Positions 1 to 8,756 of a stretch of DNA of 64,000 nt are shown piece after piece. Each line of letters begins with the position of its first letter. Position 1 is the stretch's first letter. The position numbers were made by a program, and so were the translations under genes. The stretch comes from Polyodon spathula (Eukaryota; Chordata; Actinopteri; Acipenseriformes; Polyodontidae), in NCBI RefSeq assembly GCF_017654505.1, contig NC_054537.1, positions 1,715,039 to 1,779,038 of the forward strand. The letters are read 5' to 3'. The notes beneath the pieces were generated by a model. It did not search any database and was not told the origin of the DNA. It was given only the letters and a program-made list of their open reading frames with translations.

Positions 1-237
1 AATAACAATTTCCAGGCTGGGCAATGCCTTCACTGGATTCAAACTTTCCAAACAACCAAAAAAAAAAACAACCTGCTTCCTCAGCTCCCTCTCTCCAAAT
101 GAGAAGCAGAGGTCTCCTTTTATATCAGGTGGCTGGGCGCTGATTGATCGTTAATTAACCTAATCAACCCCAGCCACCTGAACATAATAAACCCAGGCAG
201 GTAGGGGAAGTTAACCCCATCCCTGCCAATTTAAAGG
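1..237 (-). mobile_element. Partial LTR, same family as 3056-3474
   Basis: This stretch aligns with the two LTRs at 3056-3474 and 5427-5844, starting about 150 bases into the LTR, so the left part lies outside the window. It contains the same TATA-like block (plus-strand TTTTATATCAGG near 118) and the same GATTGATCGTTAAT stretch. Similarity stops at about 237, some 17 bases before the expected LTR end, so this copy is also truncated or diverged on the right. Orientation is minus, as for the complete element. No target duplication can be assessed. Confidence 0.85.
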
Positions 238-844
238 AGGAATTAATTGCTTGACCTTTTAAAAGCCCATTCCGACATGCTGTCTATTTTAGCAACGACT
301 GTTGGCTGACTTATTTCGGGACAGTGGCAGAAGTTTTTTTTTTTTTTTTATGTTTTATAAAGAGTGCCCAATTATTTTATCTGCTGATTTTCTCCCTGAT
401 TTAGAATGTACAATAATTTGTTTTCCTCACCACAAGCAATTTCCCACACAGCTCCTCAGGAGAACTCAAGGTTAAGTTGGCATCCTCCGATCCCACAACC
501 AAGACAGCTTCCTGTTTTACACCCAGGAACTCGAGAGTGGTTCTCAGTGAACTGCCGGCCTCCGATGCATATTCAGATAGCTATCCTTCACTTCTACTCC
601 AGTCTCCACAGTTCTTTATACAGAGGTTGCATAAAACCACATTGAAGGTGTCACTCCTGTGTTACAGTACAATTGTGTGTAGAAAAACAGAAATTCCAGT
701 AGATTCACAAACACATTTAACCTGTATTTTACAATCATTCAGAGTTGATGTCCTGGGTTATGTTACTATTGTCTTAAGTTCTCTCAGTCTGCCTTTACCT
801 GGCTTTGAGCTACTTGTCTGGAGAACCCGAAATGCCGGCAGATA
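238..844. other. No gene seen
   Basis: Ordinary AT-rich sequence with a T run near 335-349. Short open frames overlap each other in two phases and have no recognisable domain. I see no element ends here. Confidence 0.5.
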
Positions 845-1635
845 AATATCCCTTTCACTGATTCCATTCCAATCCTGTGAAAATCCATTTTAAACTCTTA
901 GATAACCCTTTCACTGATTCCATTCCAACCCTGTGAAAATCCACTTTCAACTCTTAGATAACCCTTTCACTGATTCCATTCCAATCCTGTGAAAATCCAC
1001 TTTCAACTCTTAGATAACCCTTTCACTGATTCCATTCCAATCCTGTGAAAATCCACTTTCAACTCTTAGATAACCCTTTCACTGATTCCATTCCAACCCT
1101 GTGAAAATCCATTTTCAACTCTTAGATAACCCTTTCACTGATTCCATTCCAATCCTGTGAAAATCCACTTTCAACTATTAGATAACCCTTTCACTGATTC
1201 CATTCCAATCCTGTGAAAATCCACTTTCAACTCTTAGATAACCCTTTCACTGATTCCATTCCAATCCTGTGAAAATCCATTTTCAACTCTTAGATAACCC
1301 TTTCACTGATTCCATTCCAATCCTGTGAAAATCCATTTCCAACTCTTAGATAACCCTTTCATTGATTCCATTCCAATCCTGTGAAAATCAATTTTCAACT
1401 CTTAGATAACCCTTTCACTGATTCCATTCCAATCCTGTGAAAATCCATTTTCAATTCTTAGATAACCCTTTCACTGATTCCATTCCAATCCTGTGAAAAT
1501 CCATTTTCAACTCTTAGATAACCCTTTCACTGATTCCATTCCAATCCTGTGAAAATCCATTTCCAACTCTTAGATAACCCTTTCACTGATTCCATTCCAA
1601 TCCTGTGAAAATCCATTTCCAACTCTTAGATAACC
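845..1635. repeat. 56-bp minisatellite, about 14 copies
   Basis: Head-to-tail copies of a unit beginning GATAACCCTTTCACTGATTC and containing CCTGTGAAAATCCA recur every 56 bases with few substitutions. The array is interrupted at 1635/1636 by the solo LTR at 1636-2283 and resumes with one copy at 2284-2334, so it predates that insertion. No function can be inferred. Confidence 0.97.
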
Positions 1636-2283
1636 TGTCACAGACAACTGCAGTGGGTGACGTCAGACCAGAACCAGGAACCAACACAAAATAAATAGAG
1701 AGACGTGGAGTTTGGTGAAGCTGAGCGCATGGTTGCGCTCAGCATTTAATAAATGAACAGACAGAAAATAAAAGGTTGTAAGACGAACAAAACACACGAC
1801 ACGGCACTTTAGCCAAAATAAAGAGACAAACAAAACGTACTAACACTAAACAGACAGACAAACGAGTGGACAAACAGACAAACACGGTGAGATTAAATCA
1901 ATTATTTACTTTAGTTTTTACTTTCTCCTTCTCCACACCCGTTCTCCACTCACCGAACACACAACCCCGAGTGAGTGAAAACATGCTGCTTTTATGCAGC
2001 TGTACTGAGACTCGATTGCTAATCAATCATTCAATTGGAGTCTCGGTACAACTGCACATGAATTAATAAAATGCAATTCCCTTTGCTCGCATATTATTAC
2101 ATTTTACCTGCACGTGAAGTGCCGTGCAATCCTCGTGCCTAAATACAAATATGCATTTTAAACCACCTGTGTTACACAGACCCATTTATATCCCGTGTAC
2201 CAATGACTATACATCAACATTAACACACTACACGTAACATACAACACAAATAAATAGCCCAGTGGGCAGGGCACTTTGCCACA
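1636..2283 (-). mobile_element. Solo LTR (family A) with 5-bp target duplication
   Basis: The segment starts TGTCACAG and ends TTTGCCACA, so it has the TG...CA ends of an LTR, and it is flanked by a perfect 5-bp direct repeat TAACC (1631-1635 and 2284-2288). It splits a unit of the 56-bp minisatellite, which fixes both borders. A second diverged copy lies at 51083-51699. On the minus strand a TGCATAAAAGC motif near 1990 could be the core promoter, hence the minus call. At 648 bp without internal sequence it is best read as a solo LTR left by LTR-LTR recombination. The short open frame inside (1866-2066, plus) is not thought to be a gene. Confidence 0.9.
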
Positions 2284-2334
2284 TAACCCTTTCACTGATT
2301 CCATTCCAATCCTGTGAAAATCCATCTTCATCTC
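2284..2334. repeat. Detached last copy of the 56-bp minisatellite
   Basis: One unit of the array at 845-1635 continues directly after the solo LTR. It diverges after CCATCTTCATC, which marks the right end of the array. Confidence 0.93.
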
Positions 2335-2549
2335 TGCCACCCCACCTGCTTTCAGTTTATGTAGACAGTGAGTAGGTGGGGCAGGCACAGTTGAGAGGTC
2401 ACATGATTTGAATGGAATGAGGATGGCCAATGCCCAGTATTTAGAATTTCTAGTTCAAGCTCAAACCAAGTTTGAAGCCAAGTAAAGCCAGATTCCAAGA
2501 ATAACGATAATAATTCATAACACAGGACTATTCAGAATGACTGCAGCAG
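2335..2549. other. No feature seen
   Basis: Unique-looking sequence between the minisatellite and the next short tandem repeat. Nothing was recognised in either strand. Confidence 0.4.
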
Positions 2550-2730
2550 AGGGTTGGTCTGTGCTAGCAGTGTGCAAGGCTGATGAGTATTATGTGAGGT
2601 GCAGTAATGGACAGAGGGTTTGTGTCTCTGCTAGCAGTGAGCGATGCTGATGAGTATTATGTGAGGTGCAGTAATGGACAGAGGGTTTGTGTCTCTACTA
2701 GCAGTGAGCGATGCTGATGAGTATTATGGT
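2550..2730. repeat. Short tandem repeat, about 65-bp unit, three copies
   Basis: Three successive copies share CAGAGGGTTTGTGTCT, CTAGCAGTGAGCGATGCTGA and TATTATGTGAGGTGCAGTAA. The first copy is slightly diverged and the third is truncated after TATTATGG. Confidence 0.9.
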
Positions 2731-3050
2731 TCAGGTTGAGGTATACTGCTGTTTTTAATATATGTGTATTGGTTTGCCCACTTGTGTGAGTTTAAATGGA
2801 TGTGTAGATGATTGATGTTGAAAACACATGCATAGATTTACTAGCAGATGTGTTGCGCAAGTCTTTCTTACACCACAGTTCCATATTGAATACTTATCCA
2901 TGGTTTACCATGCTCGCCTATGCTTTACCATAATGTCAGATTTTGACAGTGCTTTGCTCTACTTTTATTATGGTGAACTCTGCTAGCAAACGGCTCAACC
3001 TTGATGTGTGCTGAAGCTGAACTTGTCCCACAAGTCAACTTTCAGCCAAT
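2731..3050. other. No gene; dispersed CTTTACCAT-type motif
   Basis: Near 2895-2930 there is a run of related ATGGTTTACCAT / ATGCTTTACCAT words, also seen near 45520-45600. It is probably a low-copy dispersed repeat. Nothing else was recognised. Confidence 0.4.
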
Positions 3051-3055
3051 GGGTG

Positions 3056-3474
3056 TGTGGCAGGCTGGCGAGTGGATAGAGGCCCAGAGACAGACTGCAG
3101 TTCAAAAAAATAACTATTTTATTATAAATAAACACAAAATGAAAGGGCACAAGGGCCAAAACAAAACAATTTAAACACAAAAAAGATAAAAAGCAAAACT
3201 TACAAAAATAACAGTTTCCAGGCTAGGCAATGCCTTCACTGGATTCAAACTTTCTAAACAACCCAAAAAAAACCAAACCTGCTTCCTCAGCTCCCTCTCT
3301 CCCCAAATGAGAAGCAGAGGCCTCCTTTTATATCAGGTGGCTGGGCGCTGATTGATCGTTAATCAACCTAATCAACTAATCAACCCCAGCCACCTGAACA
3401 TAATAAACCCAGGCAGGTAGGGGAAGTTAACCCCATCTCTGCCAATGTAAAGGGCAGAGCTTTGCTCTGCCACA
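3056..3474 (-). repeat. 3' LTR of the element at 3056-5844
   Basis: It is a near-identical partner of 5427-5844, one base longer because of a CCAAACC versus CCAACC indel. It carries the same TATA and AATAAA (3123-3118) motifs. It ends at TGCCACA next to the GGGTG target duplication. Confidence 0.95.
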
Positions 3475-5377
3475 CACCTCCCCCCATGTACAATGTACAC
3501 CGGCAGCAATCGGCCAACTCCCCCCCCCCCCCCCCCCCCCCCCCCCTCCCCCCAAGAGTCCAATTATGTCCCTTGGGTGGGCTGTTATGGTGGGTGGTGG
3601 TGGGCGGGGTTGATGTCGGAGCCCCCAAGCCTTCTTTGGTTGAGGGGGCCCCGAATCTCCAAGGTAGCACGGCGACGGCGGCCCGGCTCCCTCTGGTGGC
3701 GGAGGCGGCGACTGCGGCCCGGCTCCCTCTGGTGGCGGAGGCGGCGACTGCGGCCCGGCTCCCTCTGGTGGCGGAGGCGGCGACTGCGGCCCGGCTCCCT
3801 CTGGTGGCGGAGGCGGCGACTGCGGCCCGGCTCCCTCTGGTGGCGGAGGCGGCGGCCCGGCTCCCTCTGGTGGCGGAGGCGGCGGCCCGGCTCCCTCTGG
3901 TGGCGGAGGCGGCGGCCCGGCTCCCTCTGGTGGCGGAGGTGGCGGAGGCGGCCCGGCTCCCTCTGGTGGCGGAGGCGGCGGCGGCGGCCCGGCTCCCTCT
4001 GAGTGGCGGCGGCGGCCCCTCCCTCTCGGGCTCTGAGAGCGGCGGCGGCTCCTCCCTCTCGGGCTCTGAGAGCGGCGACGGTGGCTCCTCCCTCTCGGGC
4101 TCTGAGAGCGGCGGCGGTGGCTCCTCCCTCTCGGGCTCTGAGAGCGGCGGCGGCTCCTCACCCCTCTCTGGCTCTGGGAGCGACGGCGGATCCTCCTCCC
4201 TCTCTGGCTCTGGGAGCGACGGAGGCTCCTCACCCCTCTCTGGCTCTGGGAGCGACGGCGGCTCCTCCTCCCTCTCTGGCTCTGGGAGCGACGGCGGATC
4301 CTCCTCCCTCTCTGGCTCTGGGAGCGGCGGCGGCTCCTCCTCCCTCTCGGGCTCTGGGAGCGACGGCGGCTCCTCACCCCTCTCTGGCTCTGGGAGCGAC
4401 GGCGGATCCTCCTCCCTCTCTGGCTCTGGGAGCGACGGAGGCTCCTCACCCCTCTCTGGCTCTGGGAGCGACGGCGGCTCCTCACCCCTCTCTGGCTCTG
4501 GGAGCGACGGCAGCTCCTCACCCCTCTCTGGCTCTGGGAGCGACGGCAGCTCCTCACCCCTCTCTGGCTCTGGGAGCGACGGCAGCTCCTCACCCCTCTC
4601 TGGCTCTGGGAGCGACGGCAGCTCCTCACCCCTCTCTGGCTCTGGGAGCGACGGCAGCTCCTCACCCCTCTCTGGCTCTGGGAGCGACGGCAGCTCCTCA
4701 CCCCTCTCTGGCTCTGGGAGCGACGGCAGATCCTCCTCCCTCTCTGGCTCTGGGAGCGACAGCAGATCCTCCTCCCTCTCTGGCTCTGGGAGCGACAGCA
4801 GATCCTCCTCCCTCTCTGGCTCTGGGAGCGACGGCAGCTCCTCACCCCTCTCTGGCTCTGGGGACGACGGAGGCTCCTCACCCCTCTCTTGCTCTGGGGA
4901 CGACGGCAGATCCTCACCCCTCTCTGGCTCTGGGGACGACGGCAGCTCCTCACCCCTCTCTGGCTCTGGGGACGACGGCTCACCCCTCTTTATTGGAGTG
5001 ACCGGGGCATCTCCCATGTCTACAGCCAGGTAATTAACCACCATGAGGGCAACCTCTGGGAAGGAGGCCGGGTGGTGCTGTTCCTCCCACTGTTCCCACC
5101 TCTCCCCATCTCGACGCCACAGCGTGTTGATAACTATGGGGAGATCGTGGACGAGGTCTGCCTCAGGGTGCATCAACCAGTCCCAGATCTCCTGTGAAGG
5201 TGGTGAAGGTGGTGGTGCTGGAGGTAGTGGGGTGGCCCCTGATGCCCGGGGTGAACACGACACCTCTTCCTGGGCCTGGTTGTAGGGGCATCCTGCCCAG
5301 TTGTGGCCGTCCTCCTCACACCGGCCACACCAGTTTGCCGGTGGCACGTCTGGGCAGGACCGCCAACGACAAAACAA
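3380..5377 (-). CDS. Zinc-knuckle, Pro/Glu-repeat protein of the LTR element
   Basis: This 665-residue open frame starts 49 bases after the 5' LTR and runs through the interior into the 3' LTR. Residues 17-30 form a CX2CX4HX4C zinc knuckle (C17, C20, H25, C30; CGRCEEDGHNWAGC), the nucleic-acid binding motif of retroviral-type Gag proteins. Residues about 130-455 are about 27 copies of a 12-residue acidic unit like SLPEPERGEELP. Residues about 455-580 are Ala/Arg/Ser-rich copies of a second unit (RGSRAAVAASAT type). The C-terminus reads through the polypurine tract and LTR and is probably not functional as such. No capsid, protease or polymerase domain is visible. The repeats lack stops in several frames, so the repeat part of the frame alone is weak evidence for coding; the zinc knuckle and its position after the primer site are the real support. 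A Gag-derived accessory protein is an inference. Confidence 0.6.
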   Translation of the reverse strand: MFCRWRSCPDVPPANWCGRCEEDGHNWAGCPYNQAQEEVSCSPRASGATPLPPAPPPSPPSQEIWDWLMHPEADLVHDLPIVINTLWRRDGERWEQWEEQHHPASFPEVALMVVNYLAVDMGDAPVTPIKRGEPSSPEPERGEELPSSPEPERGEDLPSSPEQERGEEPPSSPEPERGEELPSLPEPEREEDLLSLPEPEREEDLLSLPEPEREEDLPSLPEPERGEELPSLPEPERGEELPSLPEPERGEELPSLPEPERGEELPSLPEPERGEELPSLPEPERGEELPSLPEPERGEEPPSLPEPERGEEPPSLPEPEREEDPPSLPEPERGEEPPSLPEPEREEEPPPLPEPEREEDPPSLPEPEREEEPPSLPEPERGEEPPSLPEPEREEDPPSLPEPERGEEPPPLSEPEREEPPPPLSEPEREEPPSPLSEPEREEPPPLSEPEREGPPPPLRGSRAAAAASATRGSRAASATSATRGSRAAASATRGSRAAASATRGSRAAASATRGSRAAVAASATRGSRAAVAASATRGSRAAVAASATRGSRAAVAASATRGSRAAVAVLPWRFGAPSTKEGLGAPTSTPPTTTHHNSPPKGHNWTLGGRGGGGGGGGELADCCRCTLYMGGGVWQSKALPFTLAEMGLTSPTCLGLLCSGGWG
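3475..3486 (-). promoter_or_regulatory. Polypurine tract
   Basis: The minus strand reads TGGGGGGAGGTG immediately before the 3' LTR start TGTGGCAG. This is the expected plus-strand primer for an LTR element in this orientation. Confidence 0.85.
3520..3546. repeat. 27-base C run
   Basis: An uninterrupted C run of 27 is followed by T and six more C. It lies between the polypurine tract and the minisatellites of the LTR element, and encodes poly-Gly on the minus strand. It is prone to length errors in sequencing. Confidence 0.95.
3660..4010. repeat. GC-rich 36/30-bp minisatellite inside the LTR element
   Basis: About ten copies of a unit containing CCCGGCTCCCTCTGGTGGCG, with lengths of 36 or 30 bases, so phase is always kept. 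They encode the Ala/Arg/Ser-rich part of the minus-strand frame. Confidence 0.93.
4015..4990. repeat. 36-bp minisatellite inside the LTR element
   Basis: About 27 copies of a 36-base unit containing CCTCTCTGGCTCTGGGAGCG. All length changes keep a multiple of three. The unit encodes the 12-residue Pro/Glu repeat on the minus strand. Open frames on the plus strand (3462-5033 and others) are by-products of this periodicity. Confidence 0.95.
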
Positions 5378-5407
5378 AAATACTGCTCTGAGCCTCTAGG
5401 TGGCGCT

Positions 5408-5424
5408 ATCCCACTCTGACACCA
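5408..5424 (-). promoter_or_regulatory. Primer binding site, tRNA-Leu type, one base short
   Basis: Two bases inside the 5' LTR the minus strand reads TGGTGTCAGAGTGGGAT. This is complementary to the 3' end of a vertebrate tRNA-Leu (known 3' end ...CCCACTTCTGACA plus CCA), except that one base is missing in the middle. The position right after the LTR is what reverse transcription priming requires. Confidence 0.85.
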
Positions 5425-5426
5425 AA

Positions 5427-5844
5427 TGTGGCAGGCTGGCGAGTGGATAGAGGCCCAGAGACAGACTGCAGTTCAAAAAAATAACTATTTTATTATAAAT
5501 AAACACAAAATGAAAGGGCACAAGGGCCAAAACAAAGCAATTTAAACACAAAAAAGATAAAAAGCAAAACTTACAAAAATAACAGTTTCCAGGCTGGGCA
5601 ATGCCTTCACTGGATTCAAACTTTCTAAACAACCCAAAAAAAACCAACCTGCTTCCTCAGCTCCCTCTCTCCCCAAATGAGAAGCAGAGGCCTCCTTTTA
5701 TATCAGGTGGCTGGGCGCTGATTGATCGTTAATCAACCTAATCAACTAATCAACCCCAGCCACCTGAACATAATAAACCCAGGCAGGTAGGGGAAGTTAA
5801 CCCCATCTCTGCCAATTTAAAGGGCAGAGCTTTGCTCTGCCACA
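5427..5844 (-). repeat. 5' LTR of the element at 3056-5844
   Basis: Read on the minus strand it starts TGTGGCAGAGC and ends GCCTGCCACA. It carries a TATA box (TATAAAA, 5702-5696) and an AATAAA polyadenylation hexamer (5494-5489) about 65 bases before the LTR end, giving a plausible U3-R-U5 layout. An open frame at 5396-5647 (minus) runs out of it but has no recognisable domain. Confidence 0.95.
5696..5702 (-). promoter_or_regulatory. TATA box of the 5' LTR
   Basis: Minus-strand TATAAAA within GATATAAAAGGAGGCC lies about 145 bases into the LTR. The same motif is present in the 3' LTR and in the LTR fragment at 1-237. It supports the minus orientation given by the primer site and polypurine tract. 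Confidence 0.7.
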
Positions 5845-5849
5845 GGGTG

Positions 5850-6655
5850 CAAAGTCCTTTCGCCTCTCTCACACAATCTCACTGTGGCCAACTTACAGAT
5901 GTCTTCTTTAACAGCTGTTCAGATATACCATCTACTGTCAAAATCATTGCTGGTTAAAATGTATTAAAAAATTAAGTAATGCACAGTTCCACACAACTTG
6001 TAGTTTTTTAAAAAAAGTGAATCTGTCCTTGTGTTTCTAAAGCAACATGGCAGCTGTAGTGGTAATTGACTTCATCCAGGCTGTGGTGTGCCTGAATTAC
6101 TGGATAGTATACCTGGCATGCCAGTAAGGAACAACAAACCTGGCATGCCGGTAAAGAACAAAAAGATATGGCAATCGAAATGTGGAAGATCGGAAGCCCA
6201 GTTAGGAAAAATACAATTCACAGTTTTCTTTAAATAGCAAAAGGGATCTGTAATTGTGTATCTGGAGAATGCGGATGGTGGCATGTTAAAATCCAGACTT
6301 GAGACTGAGAATGCAAGGCTAAAGCTAAAGCACAGCCTGCTGGGAAATGAGCTGTTTCAGTATTGTCACGTGCCGGAGCCTTGCTGCATGAACAGCTTAG
6401 TGATCCTCCCCGGATATCACACGCTCCTATGATAGCTGCACTGACTGCATGGCTGCAGTTGCTAGGGTTGCTATACTGAAGCAGGTTTCACAAGCATCAC
6501 AGATTAACAATTGTACTTGTAAATTGGGCACTAGGAAGAAAGGAATGGTCTCATAATGTTATTTTAATCTTTATTATGTTTATTTCAAACATGAAACATC
6601 TCTGCACACCTACTTCAACTCATGTCAGTAACACTTTACATTAAGTCAGTAATGA
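5850..6655. other. No gene seen
   Basis: Unique-looking sequence. A small imperfect duplication around ACCTGGCATGCC(A/G)GTAA occurs near 6110-6160. No domain was found in the short frames. Confidence 0.45.
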
Positions 6656-7021
6656 CAGTAACGCTTTACATGAAGTGTCTCTAATTACTATGTATTTACA
6701 TAGCAGTTACTCAGGAAATACATGAGTGCTTACCCATAATTACAATGTTATTATGCATAATTGCAATGCACTTAACATGTCAATCTTTTTGCATGATATA
6801 TGTAAGTACACAATCGTATCAGAAAAGGGTTAGGTTTAGGGATAGGGTTAAGGTTAGGGTTAGGGTTAGGGAGTTCGGTTTAGAATTAGGTAGGGTTATA
6901 TCATGAAAAAAAAATACACATTGTAGCTGTGCATAATAACATTGTAATTATATGTAAGTACACATGTATTTAATATGTAACTACCATGTAAATACACTGT
7001 ATTTAGAGTCACCTGTTACTG
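6656..7021. mobile_element. Palindromic MITE with telomere-like core
   Basis: The left arm starting CAGTAACGCTTTACATGA and the right arm ending CACCTGTTACTG are inverted repeats of about 105 bp; both contain ATAATTACAATGTTATTATG or its complement. The centre (about 6826-6880) carries GGTTAGGGTTAGGGTTAGGG-type hexamers flanked by AGAAAAGGGTTAGG. It has no coding capacity, so it is a non-autonomous inverted-repeat element. I could not find a clear target duplication, so the superfamily is unassigned. Half copies occur at 12483, 19081, 39285, 48480 and 57243. Confidence 0.75.
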
Positions 7022-7959
7022 AGCACAGGTATTCAATGCTCGTCTTATAAAATTTAATTGAACTGTGCAGCCACTGTTTTGAATTTCTGCTCCTATAAGC
7101 AGATACACAGTGCATTGCGAAGTCTGCTTGATGATATTTGCAGTACAAACAACCCAAGGAGGAAAAGCTCTGTGTGTGTCATTCAAATTTATGAACAGTT
7201 TGTCAAACTACTGGCAACTGGCAGCACCATCTGAGAGAGCCCAGTGACTTGCAAATAAGTGTATATGATGCTGAGCTTAGATTCACAAGAGAAGCTCCTT
7301 TTTGTAATGCTTATGGCGCCGCATCATGATTACTGATACACTGTGTTCTGTAGCGCTGGCATTCAGCACACTGTTGCAGGCTGTGTAAAAAAAGTGATCT
7401 CCATTGATGCTGGTGAGATACGACTTTGTCACTCTCTCTGGCGTGGGAAATTCCCAGCTTTAAAGCATAGCTCCTTAGCATAGCAAAGAGATTTTTCAAT
7501 AGGTTGTAATGGGTGGGCTTATCCAGATTATAGACAAGCTTATTCCAATAGGTTTTTCTTTTTTTTTTGTTCACAGAAATCCACGCTTACATAAGGCTCT
7601 GTCTAAATCAACAGGATATGGAAATAAAAACTTCAGCCTCCAAGATTTAAACTGATATCTCATCAATAGTTAAAATTACTGGGTAGAATTAAAATACTTA
7701 GACAAGAAGATCAGGATAAAACACAGCTACATCATGCAATAACTGAAAGAGATTTTCAAATAATCAAGCAATCTGAAGCCCTGAACCTTGACACAGCTGT
7801 TGGTCTTGTGAGTAAAGTTTGGTTTGATTTCCAGTTAGATTTTGGACGCAGGGGAAAAGAAGGAAACACACACTACTGGCAGATTCTTTTGTTATAAAAA
7901 TACATGAAAACAGAGTTAAGTATACCTTTAAAGAAAGTATAAAAAATAACAAAAATCTC
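7022..7959. other. No gene seen upstream of the recombinase relic
   Basis: AT-rich sequence. The open frame on the minus strand at 7311-7574 has no recognisable domain. The stretch close to 7900-7960 may be decayed upstream coding sequence of the relic that follows, but I cannot align it. Confidence 0.4.
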
Positions 7960-8568
7960 TATGAGTGGAACAAAGAATGTCAGCGCAGATTCATGTTTGA
8001 AGAGCCCGGAAATCGATTGTATCCAGTAGCATTACTAGAGAAGTATTGGTCAAAACTTCGAGCAAATCCGCCTGCCTTTTATCTTCACCCTAACAAAGGA
8101 GAACAAAACATGTTTCATTGTCGCGGTCTATGGTATAGGCTAGAGCCAATGGGAGTGAATTACCGAGCAACAGTGTTGCTTAGAATATGCAGAAAGGCAG
8201 GCACCACACAAATATAAACCAGTCATCACATCCGCGGTACTTTAATACAGAAACTGTTCAACACTAGATTGAAATTGAGAGAAATAATGTCCATCAGCGA
8301 TCACAGATTGGAGAGCTCCCTGCAGAGTTATTGAGAAAAGGTCATTAGAAAATCAAAAGTGCTGGAGCAACATCTTGACGGAGGAAAACTCCACAGCATC
8401 GCCAAACAAAAAAATGAGATCAGACGAAAGCAAACCCCCTTCCGGCACTTCAATGCCCCGGTCTGCAACAATTGACATCACTATAAGAATTGTACAGTTA
8501 ACTGCAACATTCAAATTAATGTCTATGAACACAAAATTGCAACTCAAACAAAGAAAAATCTCACTTGA
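7960..8568 (+). pseudogene. Crypton-like tyrosine recombinase (DUF3504-type) relic
   Basis: The frame at 7993-8217 reads YPVALLEKYWSKL... then GLWYRLEPMGVN, matching the pattern of the DUF3504 domain found in Crypton-derived proteins (ZMYM2/QRICH1/KIAA1958 group; known family knowledge). After a frameshift near 8217-8221 the plus strand reads HHIRGTLIQKL (8224-8256), the HxxR catalytic pair of tyrosine recombinases, then SISDHRLESSLQSY with a His and the nucleophile-position Tyr (8329-8331), directly followed by a TGA stop. The frame resumes and ends at 8568 with NNCQ and NCTVNCNI-like C-terminal words. One frameshift plus one stop make it a pseudogene. It could instead come from a host DUF3504 gene copy, but the lack of zinc-finger exons around it favours a transposon relic. 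Confidence 0.65.
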
Positions 8569-8756
8569 GTATCAATAGATCACAGGAACTATTTTCTTTT
8601 GCGGAAGGTTATAGTTCAAATTTCTTAATAAATCTTCAGAGATTATCTATTTCTCTTGTATTTGTTTATATTTCCATTAGTAAATCAGTTTTATAAAAGC
8701 ATGAAGATACGTGAGGACATGGGTTGCCATGGAAATTATCATTGCTTGGTTGGTTG

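Larger units (their letters stand above)
3056..5844 (-). mobile_element. Complete non-autonomous LTR retrotransposon
   Basis: Two direct LTRs (3056-3474, 419 bp; 5427-5844, 418 bp) differ by about three substitutions and one indel. The element is bounded by a perfect 5-bp target duplication GGGTG (3051-3055 and 5845-5849). On the minus strand the order is 5' LTR, primer binding site (5424-5408), one long open frame with a zinc knuckle (5377-3380), polypurine tract (3486-3475) and 3' LTR. No reverse transcriptase, RNase H, protease or integrase is present in the 1.95-kb interior, so it must rely on another element's enzymes; a Ty3-type partner is likely but inferred. Near-identical LTRs imply a recent insertion. 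Terminal octamers TGTGGCAG / CTGCCACA are perfectly inverted. Confidence 0.95.

Noticed and set aside
2550..2730. Hammerhead ribozymes, because of CTGATGAG in each unit
   Set aside because: No GAAA box or stem II follows at the required spacing.
3462..5033. 523-residue Ser/Gly-rich plus frame
   Set aside because: It is antisense to the zinc-knuckle frame and arises from the 36-bp repeats; the element's orientation is minus.
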